Part shown: positions 1 to 10,179 of the stretch, one piece after another
Layout: each line of letters begins with the position of its first letter
How positions within the stretch are numbered: the stretch's first letter is position 1
Assembly (NCBI GenBank): GCA_905116865.2
Contig: CAJHNH020006667.1
Coordinates: 12,501 to 76,500 of the forward strand
Direction of reading: 5' to 3'
Source: Candidula unifasciata
Taxonomy: Eukaryota; Mollusca; Gastropoda; Stylommatophora; Geomitridae
DNA length: 64,000 bases
The notes under the pieces: model-generated
Databases searched by the model: none
What the model was told of the DNA's origin: nothing
Seen by the model: only the letters and a program-made list of their open reading frames with translations
Translations under genes and position numbers: made by a program

Positions 1-609
1 ACTGTCTTTCTCGGGTTAATCTGTGTTCGCCCTTTTTCTATAGATTTTCCTGCCCAATCTTTCTCTCTTAAAAAAATGTTTTCACCCTCTTCCCCCCCCC
101 TTTTTTTTTAAATCTTTCTCTCCACCTCCTCTTCTCATGTTCACTCCCCCCTCCCCTTATTTTTCCTGCCTCCCTTGTTTGACCCTTCCCCCCCCCCCCT
201 TTTCTCCCTGTGTTAAATTCATGCCAAACTATTTTCGCCACCGCATCCCTGGCAGCACCTCTAATTGGCGCCCTGGGGTGCGAGCGACGACGATGTCGTG
301 TGACCAGATTCATCCTGCTGGGAGCAACCCGGGCCTGTCAGAGCACATTTCCTGAGACAAGTCTAAGAAGCCGAGCAGGTGCCGCAGTCAGACGTAATCA
401 AATGTAAGAGCATTCTTGATAAGAAGCTCTGGAGACGGCAGACACGGACACAAAGCACTGGCCAGGCTGGGCAGGTTTTCTGATTCATGACTCATGGTCT
501 ATTGATCTGGGTTTTGTTCGGACAACAGACGTTAACAAAAGTAATTAACTCACACAGAATGTCGAGTTGGAGAGACATCGGCGGTGAGATCATTAATCTA
601 GCCATGAAA
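1..609. other. No gene seen; C/T-rich then mixed sequence
   Basis: Pyrimidine-rich low-complexity sequence to about 210, then roughly 200 bases richer in CpG (about 230-400) with no homology I can name. The short open frames have no recognisable domain. Confidence 0.5.
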
Positions 610-735
610 AAAGATAAATGTGTATGAGCATTTTATAAATTTAAGTATCTGGTCACATGGATAACATCCGATGGAAGATGCATCACCGAGATAAGAAACA
701 GAATAAGACAGGCAAAAACTGCATTTTATAAAATA
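610..735 (+). pseudogene. LINE reverse transcriptase fragment, left half of an interrupted copy
   Basis: From about 640 the frame reads FKYLVTWITSDGRC then EIRNRIRQAKTAFYKI, the region after the RT palm where LINE ORF2 proteins carry the FKYLG and AKxAF motifs. It breaks at 735 and resumes in frame at 3542 after a 2,806-bp insertion. The clade is not assigned beyond non-LTR retrotransposon without visible RNase H. Confidence 0.8.
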
Positions 736-928
736 CTAGCTGTACCCGTAATTTGAGATAGTCTTTGATCCCCACACACCCCCCCCCCCCACCCCAACTA
801 AATCCACCTACTACCCTCTCCCTCATCAAAGGTTTTTAGAAAAGAAAGACAATGGAAATCGCACCTGTCTAATGAAGTTAATGACGCAGTCAATGTCTGA
901 GCCGACGTCGAGATAGTCCTGGATGCCC

Positions 929-959
<31 letters not shown>

Positions 960-1381
960 ATCGAAGGTGGTTTGAAAAAAAAAACAGAAAATAGAAATCG
1001 TGTTTAATATGGTTATTGTGGCAAATATAGAGATAGTCTTGTTTGCGGTACCTCGACCTACTCTATGTATTAAGGCGTTGGCTGCACGTAACTCGCCGGC
1101 GAATGGCAGAAACCTTGCGTTCTGACTACAGCGGCGCATGCGCAATTACTAACGTGGCTATAATTAGAAATCACTAAAGTTATAAATATTAGTTGCGTAT
1201 ATTTTGGCATAAATTGTGGTCACCTATCTCTAACAGTGACAGGTTGAATTTCAAACCACGATGGTTCAAAATCCGGTATCACAACAAACATATCCTGAAA
1301 ATTTCAGCTAAATCGGTTCAGTAGTTTCCGAGTCTATAGAGACCAAACAAACACACAAACATTGTTTTTTATATATATAGA
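736..1381 (-). mobile_element. Helitron-like element, copy 1 (internally deleted)
   Basis: On the minus strand it starts TCTATATATATAAAAA and ends CAGCTAG before T. It shares its last 420 bp with 3125-3541 and lacks both the terminal hairpin segment and the middle of copy 2: similarity jumps near 860 from copy-2 position about 1590 to about 3060. It abuts copy 2 head to tail with nothing between. Assignment to Helitron-like elements rests on termini and absence of target duplication; no Rep/helicase is encoded. Confidence 0.6.
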
Positions 1382-2704
1382 CTAGCTGTACCCGGCCACG
1401 CGTTGCTGTGGCATAGTTTGGCTAAATGGAAATGTAAGAAAATAGAAAACGCACGTGTCTAATACAATCATTGTCTGCTCAGATATAGAGATAGTCTTTG
1501 ATCCCCGCCCACCACCACAACTAAATCCACCTACTACTATCTCCCTCATCAAAGGTTTTTGGAAAAGAAAGACAATGGAAATCGCACGTGTCTAATACAG
1601 TTAATGTCGCAATCATTCTCTGCACGGATATAGCGATAGTCTGGTTTTCCAACTTTAGAACACGCACCTTATAATTGTGTCTTTATATTAGTGGTCGTTT
1701 AAATGGTGCTATTAGCACAGTAACAAAAATGGTTATTTGGTTATCACATGCTAAAGCTGTTTGTATTTGTATAGGGGACGGAAGTAAAGCTACAACTGTA
1801 CTTGTGAATAACAAAGTAAGTCGTAAAAAATAGAAAAGCGGAGGTAGCGTTAGTAAAATATAAACAAATTAGGCAATGAGAACTTGAAAATCAAGTGTAA
1901 AACTCTTTAATTTCTCTTAAATTTAAGTCATTACCCCCTCCCTCTTCCACCGACTACTGCTCTCTCCCTCTTCGAAGGATTTGAAAATCACTAACTGTTG
2001 CTGTAACTGACATTAACATCCCTGTCCATCTGGACTAAAATAGGGAGCAGGAATTGTAAAAGGTAGTGAATATTGCTAGTGTAATATTTACCACATCATC
2101 CTTCAAGTACCAGTACAACTACTAAAATAATGTCACTGCTATCTGTGTTACCATCGGAGTAGACAGAGAGTCGTGAGCCAGAAGATTTGGTTCCGCATGG
2201 CTAGTGCTGTCGCCACAGACTGGTCAGGTTAGGATGTATAATTTCACTTGCCGACAGAAGAACGCCATAACCTTACCGGTGGTCTTCACATGAGAGCACT
2301 ATGGTGTAACAGCCCTGGTGTAACAACTATTACTGCTGCTGCTACTTAAGTGGGTAAAGCAGTTACTGTGACTTAAAGCTCTCTCAGGTAATAGTTTGCC
2401 CCCCCCCCCCCCACCCCTCTCCCCAAATTCACCGACAACTCTTTCCCTCATTGAAGTAGTTGGGAGGAAAAAAAAACTTGAAAAGCAAACGAACACAGGA
2501 AAAAAACACCATAATTAGGAAATGAACGCCATTGTAAACAGCACAGCTTAAAATTCCAACACAGATGAAATAACTAAATCTAAATGAAAATAAATGAAAA
2601 TCTATAAAAATTTTAGCGTATCCATGCAATCGGAAAGTTTAACAATGCAATCATAAGTATGCGAAATGTTCAAATTTAATTATCAAATGGTTTACCCATT
2701 TACT

Positions 2705-2744
<40 letters not shown>

Positions 2745-3541
2745 ATTAAGGCAACATGGCTAGTGCTGTCACCACGACAGAGCAGATGAGGATATTATTT
2801 TAGTCCGGGGTAAAAAAAAAATTTAACGACTGCGGATTCGAACCCAGGTCTACCGCACATGAACCCAGTGTTCTAACCATTCGACCAAGCAGCCACTTAA
2901 TCGGAGCAACGAAAAGAGAACTCAACTATTAGACATGTGAGTCCCTACTACTGTGTCGCGATTAAAACACAATTCAAAACCGCAGGCAATTGTTTTCAGG
3001 TAGACAGATACTCCAGATATATTAATGAAATAGAAATCGCACGTGTCTAACACGGTTAATGAAGTTAATGTCGCAGTCACTGTCTGCGCCGACGTCGAGA
3101 TAGTCCTTGATTGCCCCCCCCCCCCCCCAATCGAAGGTTGTTTGGAAAAAAAACAGAAAATAGAAATCGTGTTTAATATGGTTATTGTGGCAAATATATA
3201 GATAGTCTTGTTTGCTGTACCACGACCTACTCTATGTATTAGTATTAGAGAAGGCGTTGGCTGCACGTAACTCGCCGGCGAATGGTAAATACGGCGCATG
3301 CGCAATTACTAACGTGGCTATAATTAGAAATCACTAAAGTTATAAATATTAGTTGCGTATATTTTGGCATAAATTGTGGTCACCTATCTCTAACAGTGAC
3401 AGGTTGAATTTCAAACCACGACAGTTCAAAATCCGGTATCACAACAAACATATCCTGAAAATTTCAGCTAAATCGGTTCAGTAGTTTCCGAGTCTATAGG
3501 GGTGAAACAAACACACAAACATTGATTTTTATATATATAGA
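1382..3541 (-). mobile_element. Helitron-like element, copy 2 (about 2.16 kb, best-preserved)
   Basis: Minus-strand 5' end TCTATATATATA, 3' end GGGTACAGCTAG. A small stem (GCCAC pairing with GTGGC, 1394-1412) lies about 10 nt before the CTAG end, as in Helitrons. Contains a tRNA-like segment (2830-2894), a 35-base T run and a C run, and no long coding frame. About 1.8 kb is nearly identical to copy 3 at 11818-13650. The alternative is a non-autonomous element of another class with AT-rich ends. Confidence 0.65.
2830..2894 (-). repeat. tRNA-derived (pol III promoter-like) segment inside Helitron-like copy 2
   Basis: Minus strand carries an A box TGGTCGAATGG (2887-2877) and a B box GGTTCGAATCC (2844-2834), both perfect to consensus with tRNA-like spacing. 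The same segment is in copy 3, so it was captured before the copies split. Not a folded functional tRNA as far as I can tell. Confidence 0.7.
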
Positions 3542-4035
3542 AAGAGCATCTTATGCAATATGTCATTGAAGGTTAGAAAAATTATTTTTGCTTGCTACAT
3601 ACATCCAAATTTAACATATGGCTATGAGTCCTGGACAATCGGTAAGCAGGCCAAACAATTTCTTGAGGTCTCAGAGATGTAGTTTTACAGAAGAATTTTA
3701 AAATACATTGGAAAAGCAACCAAGAGGTTTTGAAAGAGGCGGGAGCCCAAAGACAACTTATCACAGACATCAGAAGGAGACAGTCATCAATTTTTTTTTT
3801 TTTTTTTTTCAGCCATATTATGAGAAGAGGGAAAATGGAAAGTTGTGACCACTGGAAAGATCTGTGGAAGGAGGCATAGAGTAAGACATGAAAGAAGATT
3901 CTTGGCAGTCTTGTTGCATGGCATGGAGGTGTGTCAGCACACGAAATGATACATGCTGCAGGAGCTCGCAAATTGTGGAGAAGCATGATCGTCCACGCCT
4001 GTCGGCAAGGCATCTGATGATGATGATGATGTAGG
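3542..4035 (+). pseudogene. LINE ORF2 C-terminus, right half of the interrupted copy, with (ATG)n tail
   Basis: Continues the frame broken at 735: KSILCNMSLKVRKIIFACYI, then YGYESWTIGKQ, an RRILKYI-like block, RRRQSS (split by a T run at 3790), FSHIMRRGKMESCVTTGKI and a C-terminal segment ending in a 15-base ATG repeat. Several stops and one frameshift. The order matches LINE RT C-terminal regions (MRR...TGKxxGRRxRxR). Similar C-termini lie at 10.2, 16.4, 38.1, 56.3 and 57.1 kb. Confidence 0.8.
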
Positions 4036-4149
4036 CCTGGGAATATATAAATGTGTGTAAAATTGTATTATTTAAGTAAGGGAATACATGCTGCGATTTA
4101 TAATTTAAGCGGAGAAGCAGATATATTTGCATTAAATTGTATAATTTAA

Positions 4150-4415
4150 TGTACAAGATTAAAAAGACAGCAAGTGAAATGGTTTGCCCACTTAGAGAGA
4201 ATGCCTTGTGACACCATACCATACAAAGCATACATGGAAAGAGAATAAGGACGTAGAGCATGAGGTAGACCAAGAACAAGATGGAAGGATAACATCAGAG
4301 ACACTCTACAACAGCACGATGTGCCTATGGTCGAGGCAGCCAGAAGAGCTAGAAACAGAACCTTATATCTCCCTCGACACCCACAGCGGTAAAAGAGGAA
4401 GTGAAGAAGAAGAAG
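4150..4415 (+). pseudogene. LINE ORF2 C-terminal fragment (RTE-like type)
   Basis: Reads RQQVKWFAHLERMP, then RGRPRTRWKDNIRD...RARNRTLYLPRHPQR with one or two stops, followed by a short (AAG)n. KWFGHLxRM with a terminal LYLPxxP block is a type of LINE RT C-terminus shared here with 18.3, 20.1 and 34.9-36.7 kb. Confidence 0.75.
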
Positions 4416-4585
4416 AATGTACAAGATTTAAGCATAGAAACGGATTTGCGGGCTGCTTGTATTAAATGTTACAAGCAAAGCACAGCAGTTTATTTCTGTC
4501 TCAAACAATGAACAATTGTTTTGGAAGCCAGCAAAGTAACCGTTGGACAAACCAGCTCGCTGAAGTTGTATACATCTCTCTATAT

Positions 4586-4857
4586 CAATGGTTCTCAACC
4601 TTCTTAATACGGCGACCCTTTAGTACAGTTCCTCGTGTTGTGGCGACCCTTTAGTACAGTTCCTCGTGTTGTGGCGACCCTTTAGTACAGTTCCTCGTGT
4701 TGTGGCGACCCTTTAGTACAGTTCCTCGTGTTGTGGCGACCCCCAAGCATACAATTATTTACGTTGCTACTTCATAGCTTCAGTGAATTTGTGTTTTCAG
4801 ATGGTTTTTGGCGACCCCTGTGAAAGGGTCGTTCCAGATACGGGTTGAGAACCGCTG
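4586..4857. mobile_element. hAT-type MITE with 8-bp target duplication and internal tandem repeat
   Basis: Terminal inverted repeats CAATGGTTCTCAACC and GGGTTGAGAACCGCTG; flanks CTCTATAT (4578-4585) and CTCTAGAT (4858-4865) match at 7 of 8 positions and fit the hAT duplication pattern. The left arm contains four 31-bp units. No transposase. The second family copy is at 46757. Confidence 0.85.
4611..4734 (+). repeat. 31-bp tandem repeat, four units, inside the hAT MITE
   Basis: Units begin GGCGACCCTTTAGTACAG at 4611, 4642, 4673 and 4704, essentially identical. They expand the subterminal GGCGACCC motif that hAT transposases may bind. Confidence 0.95.
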
Positions 4858-5040
4858 CTCTAGATCCTGTCTTTTTATATTGCGAATAACATAACTACCA
4901 CCAGGGGGGTAGTAGAAGACCAGGTAAAAGACTGAACATCTCTTAAAAAAAATGCGACCGCATTGAAAACTCTTACAAAAGATCTTTTTATCACGTGAAC
5001 CCCACTTCCCGCTTTGGTTTTAAAACTTTGTCAAGGTAAT

Positions 5041-5222
5041 TGAAGAAGAAGAAGAAAAAGAAGAAGAAGAAGAAGAAGAAGAAGAAGAAGAAGAAGAAGA
5101 AGAAGAAGAAGAAGAAGAAGAAGAAGAAGAAGAAGAAGAAGAAGAAGAAGAAGAAGAAGAAGAAGAAGAAGAAGAAGAAGAAGAAGAAGAAGAAGAAGAA
5201 GAAGGTAGAGAAAAAGAAGAAG
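5041..5222 (+). repeat. (AAG)n microsatellite
   Basis: About 160 bp of nearly pure GAA/AAG from 5041; long open frames across it (poly-Lys, poly-Ser, poly-Leu) are artefacts. Triplet tracts of this kind also form the 3' tail of SINEs in this window. Confidence 0.95.
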
Positions 5223-5934
5223 ATGGTATTCTGTGATGTGCACGTGCTTGGGCTGTTTCTTCTGTGGACATTCCGTGGAACGTTTCACTGTAATCTTTTT
5301 CTTTGCGGCTGTATAAGTTGTGGTATAGAATCTGTACCTACCCCCCACTTCCCCTCCCCAAATGAAGGCTCGGGATGAGGAAGTGAATTCTATTAAGAGG
5401 CAGCCAATTGCTGAATCCAGTAGAGACTTAATGTAGCAGAAAATCTTCGTTACGACAAAGGTCTACTGAGACATGCTAGGAGACGACAAGGGTGCCAGTG
5501 TTAGCTGAGCTGGAAGCACCAAGACTTGAGGCGACGCCCAGCGAGCTTGTGTGTGATTCAGTCATTATCATGCCCAGTGTACCCCCAGGCAAACCAACCA
5601 GTTGTCCCGGGGAATTTGCGCAGCGGGAAGCAGTCACTCAATTATGAGTGACGAATCTGGGAAAAAAGACTCCATTATTTCGAAAGGGCCCTTGAAACTG
5701 CTCGAAGAATTGAATTTCACGAGTTTGGAGATTTACTAGCCGTCGAGTTTCTGCCGGTCCCTCCCCTATACTCCAATCCTGCCTGTCCCTCCTCCACGTT
5801 CCACTTCTATTATTATTCTGCCCTGTTCTTGTCATCACAGCATCTTAAACACGTCAGATTTCAATCACACGTATTGATCATTTTAGCCTGAAACGTTTTC
5901 TGTGTTGTACCGCTTTACTGATTTAGTAAAATGC
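5223..5934. other. No gene seen
   Basis: Mixed-composition sequence without recognisable coding, tRNA-like or transposon-end signal. Short open frames look random. Confidence 0.5.
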
Positions 5935-5960
5935 AATGAAACACTTAGCTAACATAGTAC

Positions 5961-5991
<31 letters not shown>

Positions 5992-6230
5992 TCATCATCA
6001 ATTAGCAGGTCATTTACAGAAGGTCGCTGTCGTCACGGCATGCATGAAGGTCGTTCTTTCTGTAGCCAGTTCTCCAGATATATGTGCCTTTATAGCCAAT
6101 ACATCTTTAAGGTCTTGTGTCCACCTTCGCGGAGGCATGTCATTGCTTCATTTTCCGGAAACGCTCCATCACCGCTTTCTCGATACCTCCATGCCTTTTT
6201 TTCTGTTCCGTGTAAAGTTTCTATGAATAT
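5935..6230 (-). pseudogene. LINE C-terminal fragment with (ATG)n tail
   Basis: Minus strand reads RRWTQDLKDVLAIK, then GELATERTTFMHAVTTATF, ending at a (GAT)n run that appears as (ATC)n at 5963-6000 on the plus strand. A related fragment is at 53085-53250. This resembles the RRWxxDI...NRxxFRRAVMxATF end of LINE ORF2 proteins. Confidence 0.65.
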
Positions 6231-7137
6231 ATATAATGTGATTGTCTCCCTATGAATTCCACATGTACACATTGTGTACATTCCACATTGTTCTTGCAGA
6301 GGCCATGGTTGACTCCAATATGATCTGCATCAATGATGGGAGGCAGACTAGAATGGCAATGAGGTCTGGAGATGCAGACACAGCCATTGACTTGACATTT
6401 GTCTCTCAGTCGTCGGTTTTAGATGTTAAATGGACTGTCCTGAATGACTATGGGAGTGATCACCTACCATGTTCAGTCTTGATTTCTAAACTCAGTAAGG
6501 TTAAGGTTTGGAGAGCACGCAAGACCTTCCAGTATAAGTGGACCAACAACCTACTTGAACGCCTCAGACGGGTAGCTTGCAACAGAACTGCCAGAACTAA
6601 TTTTCTACAGCCCCCATGGTGGACTCCAGAAGTAGAACAGGCGTGGAAGGCAAAGAGAGCCGCAGTGAAGCAGCTAAAGAAAGTACGACAAACACCCTCA
6701 AGCTCACGAGAGGAAGTGGTGATGGCGGAGAATGTGAAAAAAGATAAGGTGGAAGTTTTCAAGCGCTGTGCTGCAGAAGCCAAAAGAGCAAAGTCCGAAA
6801 CTTTTGTGAACGATATGGGAGGCGATAAAACATTGCGGAAATTCTGGAAACTGCAAAGGCAGATGCAAAGAAAAGATCGGCCTATGGCATTCGGAACAAT
6901 TTGTAGAGACGACGGTGTGCTTGTGACAACAGACAAAGAGAAAGGAGAGGCTTTTTCCCATAGGTTTATAGCTCAGACAGATCATAATGATGTAGACATC
7001 AGGGATGCAGTTAGAAAGGAGTTAGCTGGTACCATGAAGAATATGCATTATAAAGACATGATACAAGTGAAAGATATCAAACAAATTTTGAAAAAAGCAA
7101 AAGACACTGCACCGGGCCTGATGTACACCTGGCAGAG

Positions 7138-8370
7138 ATGGCCGACTGTTTTATCCAGAGTATTGAAACAGCATCAGTACCGCAGGACTGGGTGCACAGC
7201 TATCTAATCCCACTACCAAAACCTTTTGAATATCATTCTAAGCTTAGTGGCTTTAGAATCATCACCTTACAAAACACATTTGGGAAGGTCTTGGAGAAGA
7301 TAGTTGCTGTAAAGCTACAAGAATTTTGGGAAAGGGGGAAGCTTCTCCCAAGAGGTCTGGGAAGCTTCAGACCAGGAAAGGACACTTGGGCAAATGCATT
7401 CACTTTTGCTTTTGACGTCTATGAAGGATTTCAGAACAGACAGGAAACTATGGCGGTAGGACTGGATCTCGAGGATGCTTATAACAGAGTGACATACGAC
7501 ATCTTAATGACTGCACTAAGGGAGAAGGAGGTCAGTCCATGGCTGGTGAATTGGGTTGCAGTTGTCCTGGATTCACGTCGGGTTGGTCTCTGACTGGGCT
7601 CATGGACCTCAGAACCATGCACTTTGGCCGCAGGACTGCCACAGGGATCCGCCATCTCGCCTGTGCTTTTCAACGTGTATACAAGCAAGATTGCGAGCCT
7701 AGAAGCACCAGGAGTTGGCAGGATACTGACTTTTGCTGATGGTATACTTGCATATAGGCAGGGGGAAGAGAAGGAACAAACAGCTCGGGAGCTACAAGCG
7801 ACAGTAGACAAAGTGACTGAGTGGTGTACAGAAATGAGGGCTGTCGTCCACCCGGAAAAGGCGTCTGTTTTGTGGTGCTCTCTGGACAACAGAATCGTTA
7901 AAACTAATGTCCTATGTCTCACGATAGATGGTAGAAACGTCAACAGATAGAGCAAACTGAGGTATCTGGGAATTACATTTGACAGGAGCCTGCCATTTAA
8001 GGACCATGTGGAGAGTGTTGTGACGAGATGCCAAAAAGGACTTAGTGCACATAAGACTATGGCTGCAATTGACATTGAGCAGAGAATGCTTTTCACACTA
8101 TATCAGCGCCTGATCCTGTCAGTGGTTGATTATGGCCTGGGAATGCTTACTGTCTCAAAGAGTCAGATGGACAAACTAGAGCGCATACAGAACGCGGCTA
8201 CGCGGGTCATTCTGGGTAGCAAAAGAGACACCCCAGTGGTGTGTATGCGATACATCCTTGGTTTGCCGACGGTTGCAGGTAAGGAAAAGGTACTGCAGGC
8301 GAAGACATATCTCAGGGTAGCTGCAGACACAGACCACCCTCCCTCTGCATTAAGATCTGGGTGCAGTTAA
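7138..8370 (+). pseudogene. RT domain of the 6.3-9.3 kb LINE, catalytic motif altered
   Basis: RT motifs in order: YLIPLPKP, FRIITLQNTFGKVLEKI, GSFRPGKDTWAN, GLDLEDAYNRV (motif A with its Asp), GLPQGSAISPVLFNVYTS (motif B), then FADGILAY where catalytic F/YADD is expected, so the second Asp is Gly. In-frame stops interrupt at 7591-7593 and 7948-7950. The thumb follows: KLRYLGITFDRSL and KLERIQNAATRVILG. Confidence 0.88.
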
Positions 8371-8537
8371 GGGTCAGCGGCTGATAAGAGGGAGGTCATG
8401 GATGGCTCAGGCAGAAGACACAATCAGACAGGTTTGCATCCTTGAGAACATAAGGCGAGTAGAGGAGTGGGTCAAAGTGCCACCTGAGAAGTCAGATTTG
8501 TGTAGTCATAATCACCCTGAGCAACGAATGCAGAGAC

Positions 8538-9035
8538 TTGCCAGCAGAGGTGGAAATTCAGCAATTAATTCAAGATAATGCTCGCTCAGAGGATTTGATC
8601 ATTTACACAGACGGTTCAGTGTCAAGAGACAAAAGAAGTGCTTGGGGCTTCTTAGCAAAAGTTAATGGTCGACGTTTGGTGCAGGAGAGCCGAGCATATG
8701 ATACTACAACATCCAGCTTAAGAATGGAGGTGGAGGTGGTCACTGCAGCTTTCCGCTGGCTAGAGAACAAGACACACACACACATCGTGATTGCAACTGA
8801 TTCAGAAAGCATGCTGAGGAAGATCAGAACAGGTATGCTTCGTGCAGAGTGGCATGCTTCGCTGCGGAGGACACGAGTGAGGAGTATTGTCTGGATTTTT
8901 TCAATGGGTCACGCCTATGTGTTGGGAAGTGAACAGGCGGACAGGCTGGCTGGCTCTGCACAACTTGGTGGAATACTGCTACATGATAGGGCATACGTGG
9001 TTAGTGCCTTGTGGGAGAGCGTGTACAATTCGTAG
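8538..9035 (+). pseudogene. RNase H domain of the LINE
   Basis: YTDGSVSRDKRSAWGF, LRMEVEVVTAA, IATDSESMLRKI and LGSEQADRLAGSA are the DEDD signatures of LINE RNase H. Before the GSEQAD block the expected H-x-GV reads HAYVLG. The frame is offset from the RT (3 versus 1/2), and a frameshift follows before the C-terminus at 9143. The copy at 57189-57880 reads through the first boundary. Confidence 0.87.
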
Positions 9036-9368
9036 GAGCAGATGGATCACCACAGTCTGGTGAGATTGATGCAGTTGGGGGTGACGAGAGGTTCTGGCAG
9101 ATGCTCGAGGCTCATAGGCAAGGCAGGACGGACGTTAATTAGAAAGCTACTGGCACCATTAGTATCGCAACTCTTCGCTGGCTGCTGAAGATGGGGACGG
9201 GGCGCTTTTGGGAATGCCCCGAGTGCTGTGATCTCGGTTTTTGAATCAAATCAAAATCAAAATCTACATGTACATTGCTGAGCACCTCAACCTTCAGCCA
9301 TCTTTTAGATTCCTTAATGTAAGTGATTACGCCTTCTTTGTGTTGCTATTGCTAACAGCACATCAGTG

Positions 9369-9537
9369 CAGAGCCGTCTTAGGTTCCTGTGCAAATCGGT
9401 ATGCTGGGGCCCCTACGACAACCAATCACAGGGGGAAATGTTATGTATGGCAAGTCACTATGCTCGTGTAAGGCCCCTATTCTCGTGTGGGGCCCCCGGG
9501 CAAGTGTCCAGCAGGCCTATGCGTTGAGACGGCCCTG
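9369..9537. mobile_element. Short inverted-repeat element (hAT-like MITE), no clear target duplication
   Basis: Ends CAGAGCCGTCTTAGG and CGTTGAGACGGCCCTG are inverted repeats of the CAGGGCCGTCT type. Flanking 8-mers CATCAGTG and TTGCAAAG do not match, so the duplication is decayed or the boundary is off. Confidence 0.6.
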
Positions 9538-9659
9538 TTGCAAAGGTGTCCACTTATTCTTGCGGATACTCGGTCGCCAAGACTGTGTTAGCCGCACAGA
9601 GGTGTGTTTCCATCCTCCACAAGGAGGCTAGTACAGTTGAGATTTCCCCCATTATCAAG

Positions 9660-9905
9660 ACGTAAGGCCGGCGTTGCTGAGTAGTTAAATGTTGGGTATC
9701 CTTTATCGGACGTTGCAGAACCAATCTCAGCATTTTTGGACTGTCGTGGTTTTTCTAGGCATATATTACTTTCACTAGTTTGCCACTGCTTACTAAACGG
9801 TCAGATCTCGGTACCACTGTCGAAACCAACGCAAGGCGAATCTTCTGCAGCTGGGATCGAACCCGGCACTCCAGCATTTCAAAGCCCGTTCGGCAGTTAA
9901 AGTGT
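9660..9905 (-). repeat. tRNA-derived SINE, family D
   Basis: Minus strand has a B box GGTTCGATCC near its tRNA-like start (about 9860). The body (GCAGAACCAATCTCAGC, TAGTTTGCCACTGCTTAC) recurs at 40085-40325, and in pieces at 16.2, 29.8, 41.2 and 42.1 kb. Confidence 0.7.
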
Positions 9906-10179
9906 ATACTTTGAACAAAATCAATTAACAACATACAGCCTATATTCAATATAAGCTGCTTTAGGCACCAAACACGTTGTTTTATGTTCCCTGGTCATGC
10001 AATAGGTAAAATGTTGTTATTGCTTCATTCTGGCTCACATACTTGTTATATTTTCTCACTGTTACTGTGAGTCTTGATTCCCATTGTCTCTTCTAAAAAC
10101 TAATTTAGACCCAAGCATTTAAAAATGTAACGTAAAACGGTCATAGAACAGAGAACAGGTAAACTACAAGTTATTAGCT

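Larger units (their letters stand above)
6296..9275 (+). pseudogene. 5'-truncated LINE ORF2 remnant (I/Nimb-like): endonuclease C-end, RT, RNase H
   Basis: A non-LTR retrotransposon whose ORF2 would nick DNA, reverse-transcribe and degrade RNA. Order seen: endonuclease C-terminal part (AIDLTFVSQ, SDHLP, about 6380-6475), linker, RT (7100-8370), RNase H (8580-8960), C-terminal ECPECCDLGF before the stop at 9242-9244, then a tail of TCAAAT-type repeats. Frames go 2, 1, 2, 3, 2 with in-frame stops at 7591 and 7948, so it is dead. The upstream half of the endonuclease is absent. RNase H and a TCAAA-type tail suit the I/Nimb group; the exact clade needs phylogeny. Fragments of the same family are at 17.6, 26.6, 27.3, 33.9, 52.5 and 57.2 kb. 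Confidence 0.88.

Noticed and set aside
2830..2894. Functional tRNA gene
   Set aside because: A and B boxes are good, but I could not build a full acceptor stem and anticodon arm; it sits inside a multi-copy repeat. The same applies to the other tRNA-like heads.
5020..5378. Long open frames (poly-Lys, poly-Ser, poly-Leu) across the AAG tract
   Set aside because: Pure triplet repeat is open in several frames on both strands; no flanking domain. Same for the AAG tract at 61.4 kb and the AT, AG and CT tracts.
6460..6936. 158-codon minus-strand open frame
   Set aside because: Shadow of the plus-strand LINE ORF2. The same is true of the 205-codon minus-strand frame at 7479-8096.
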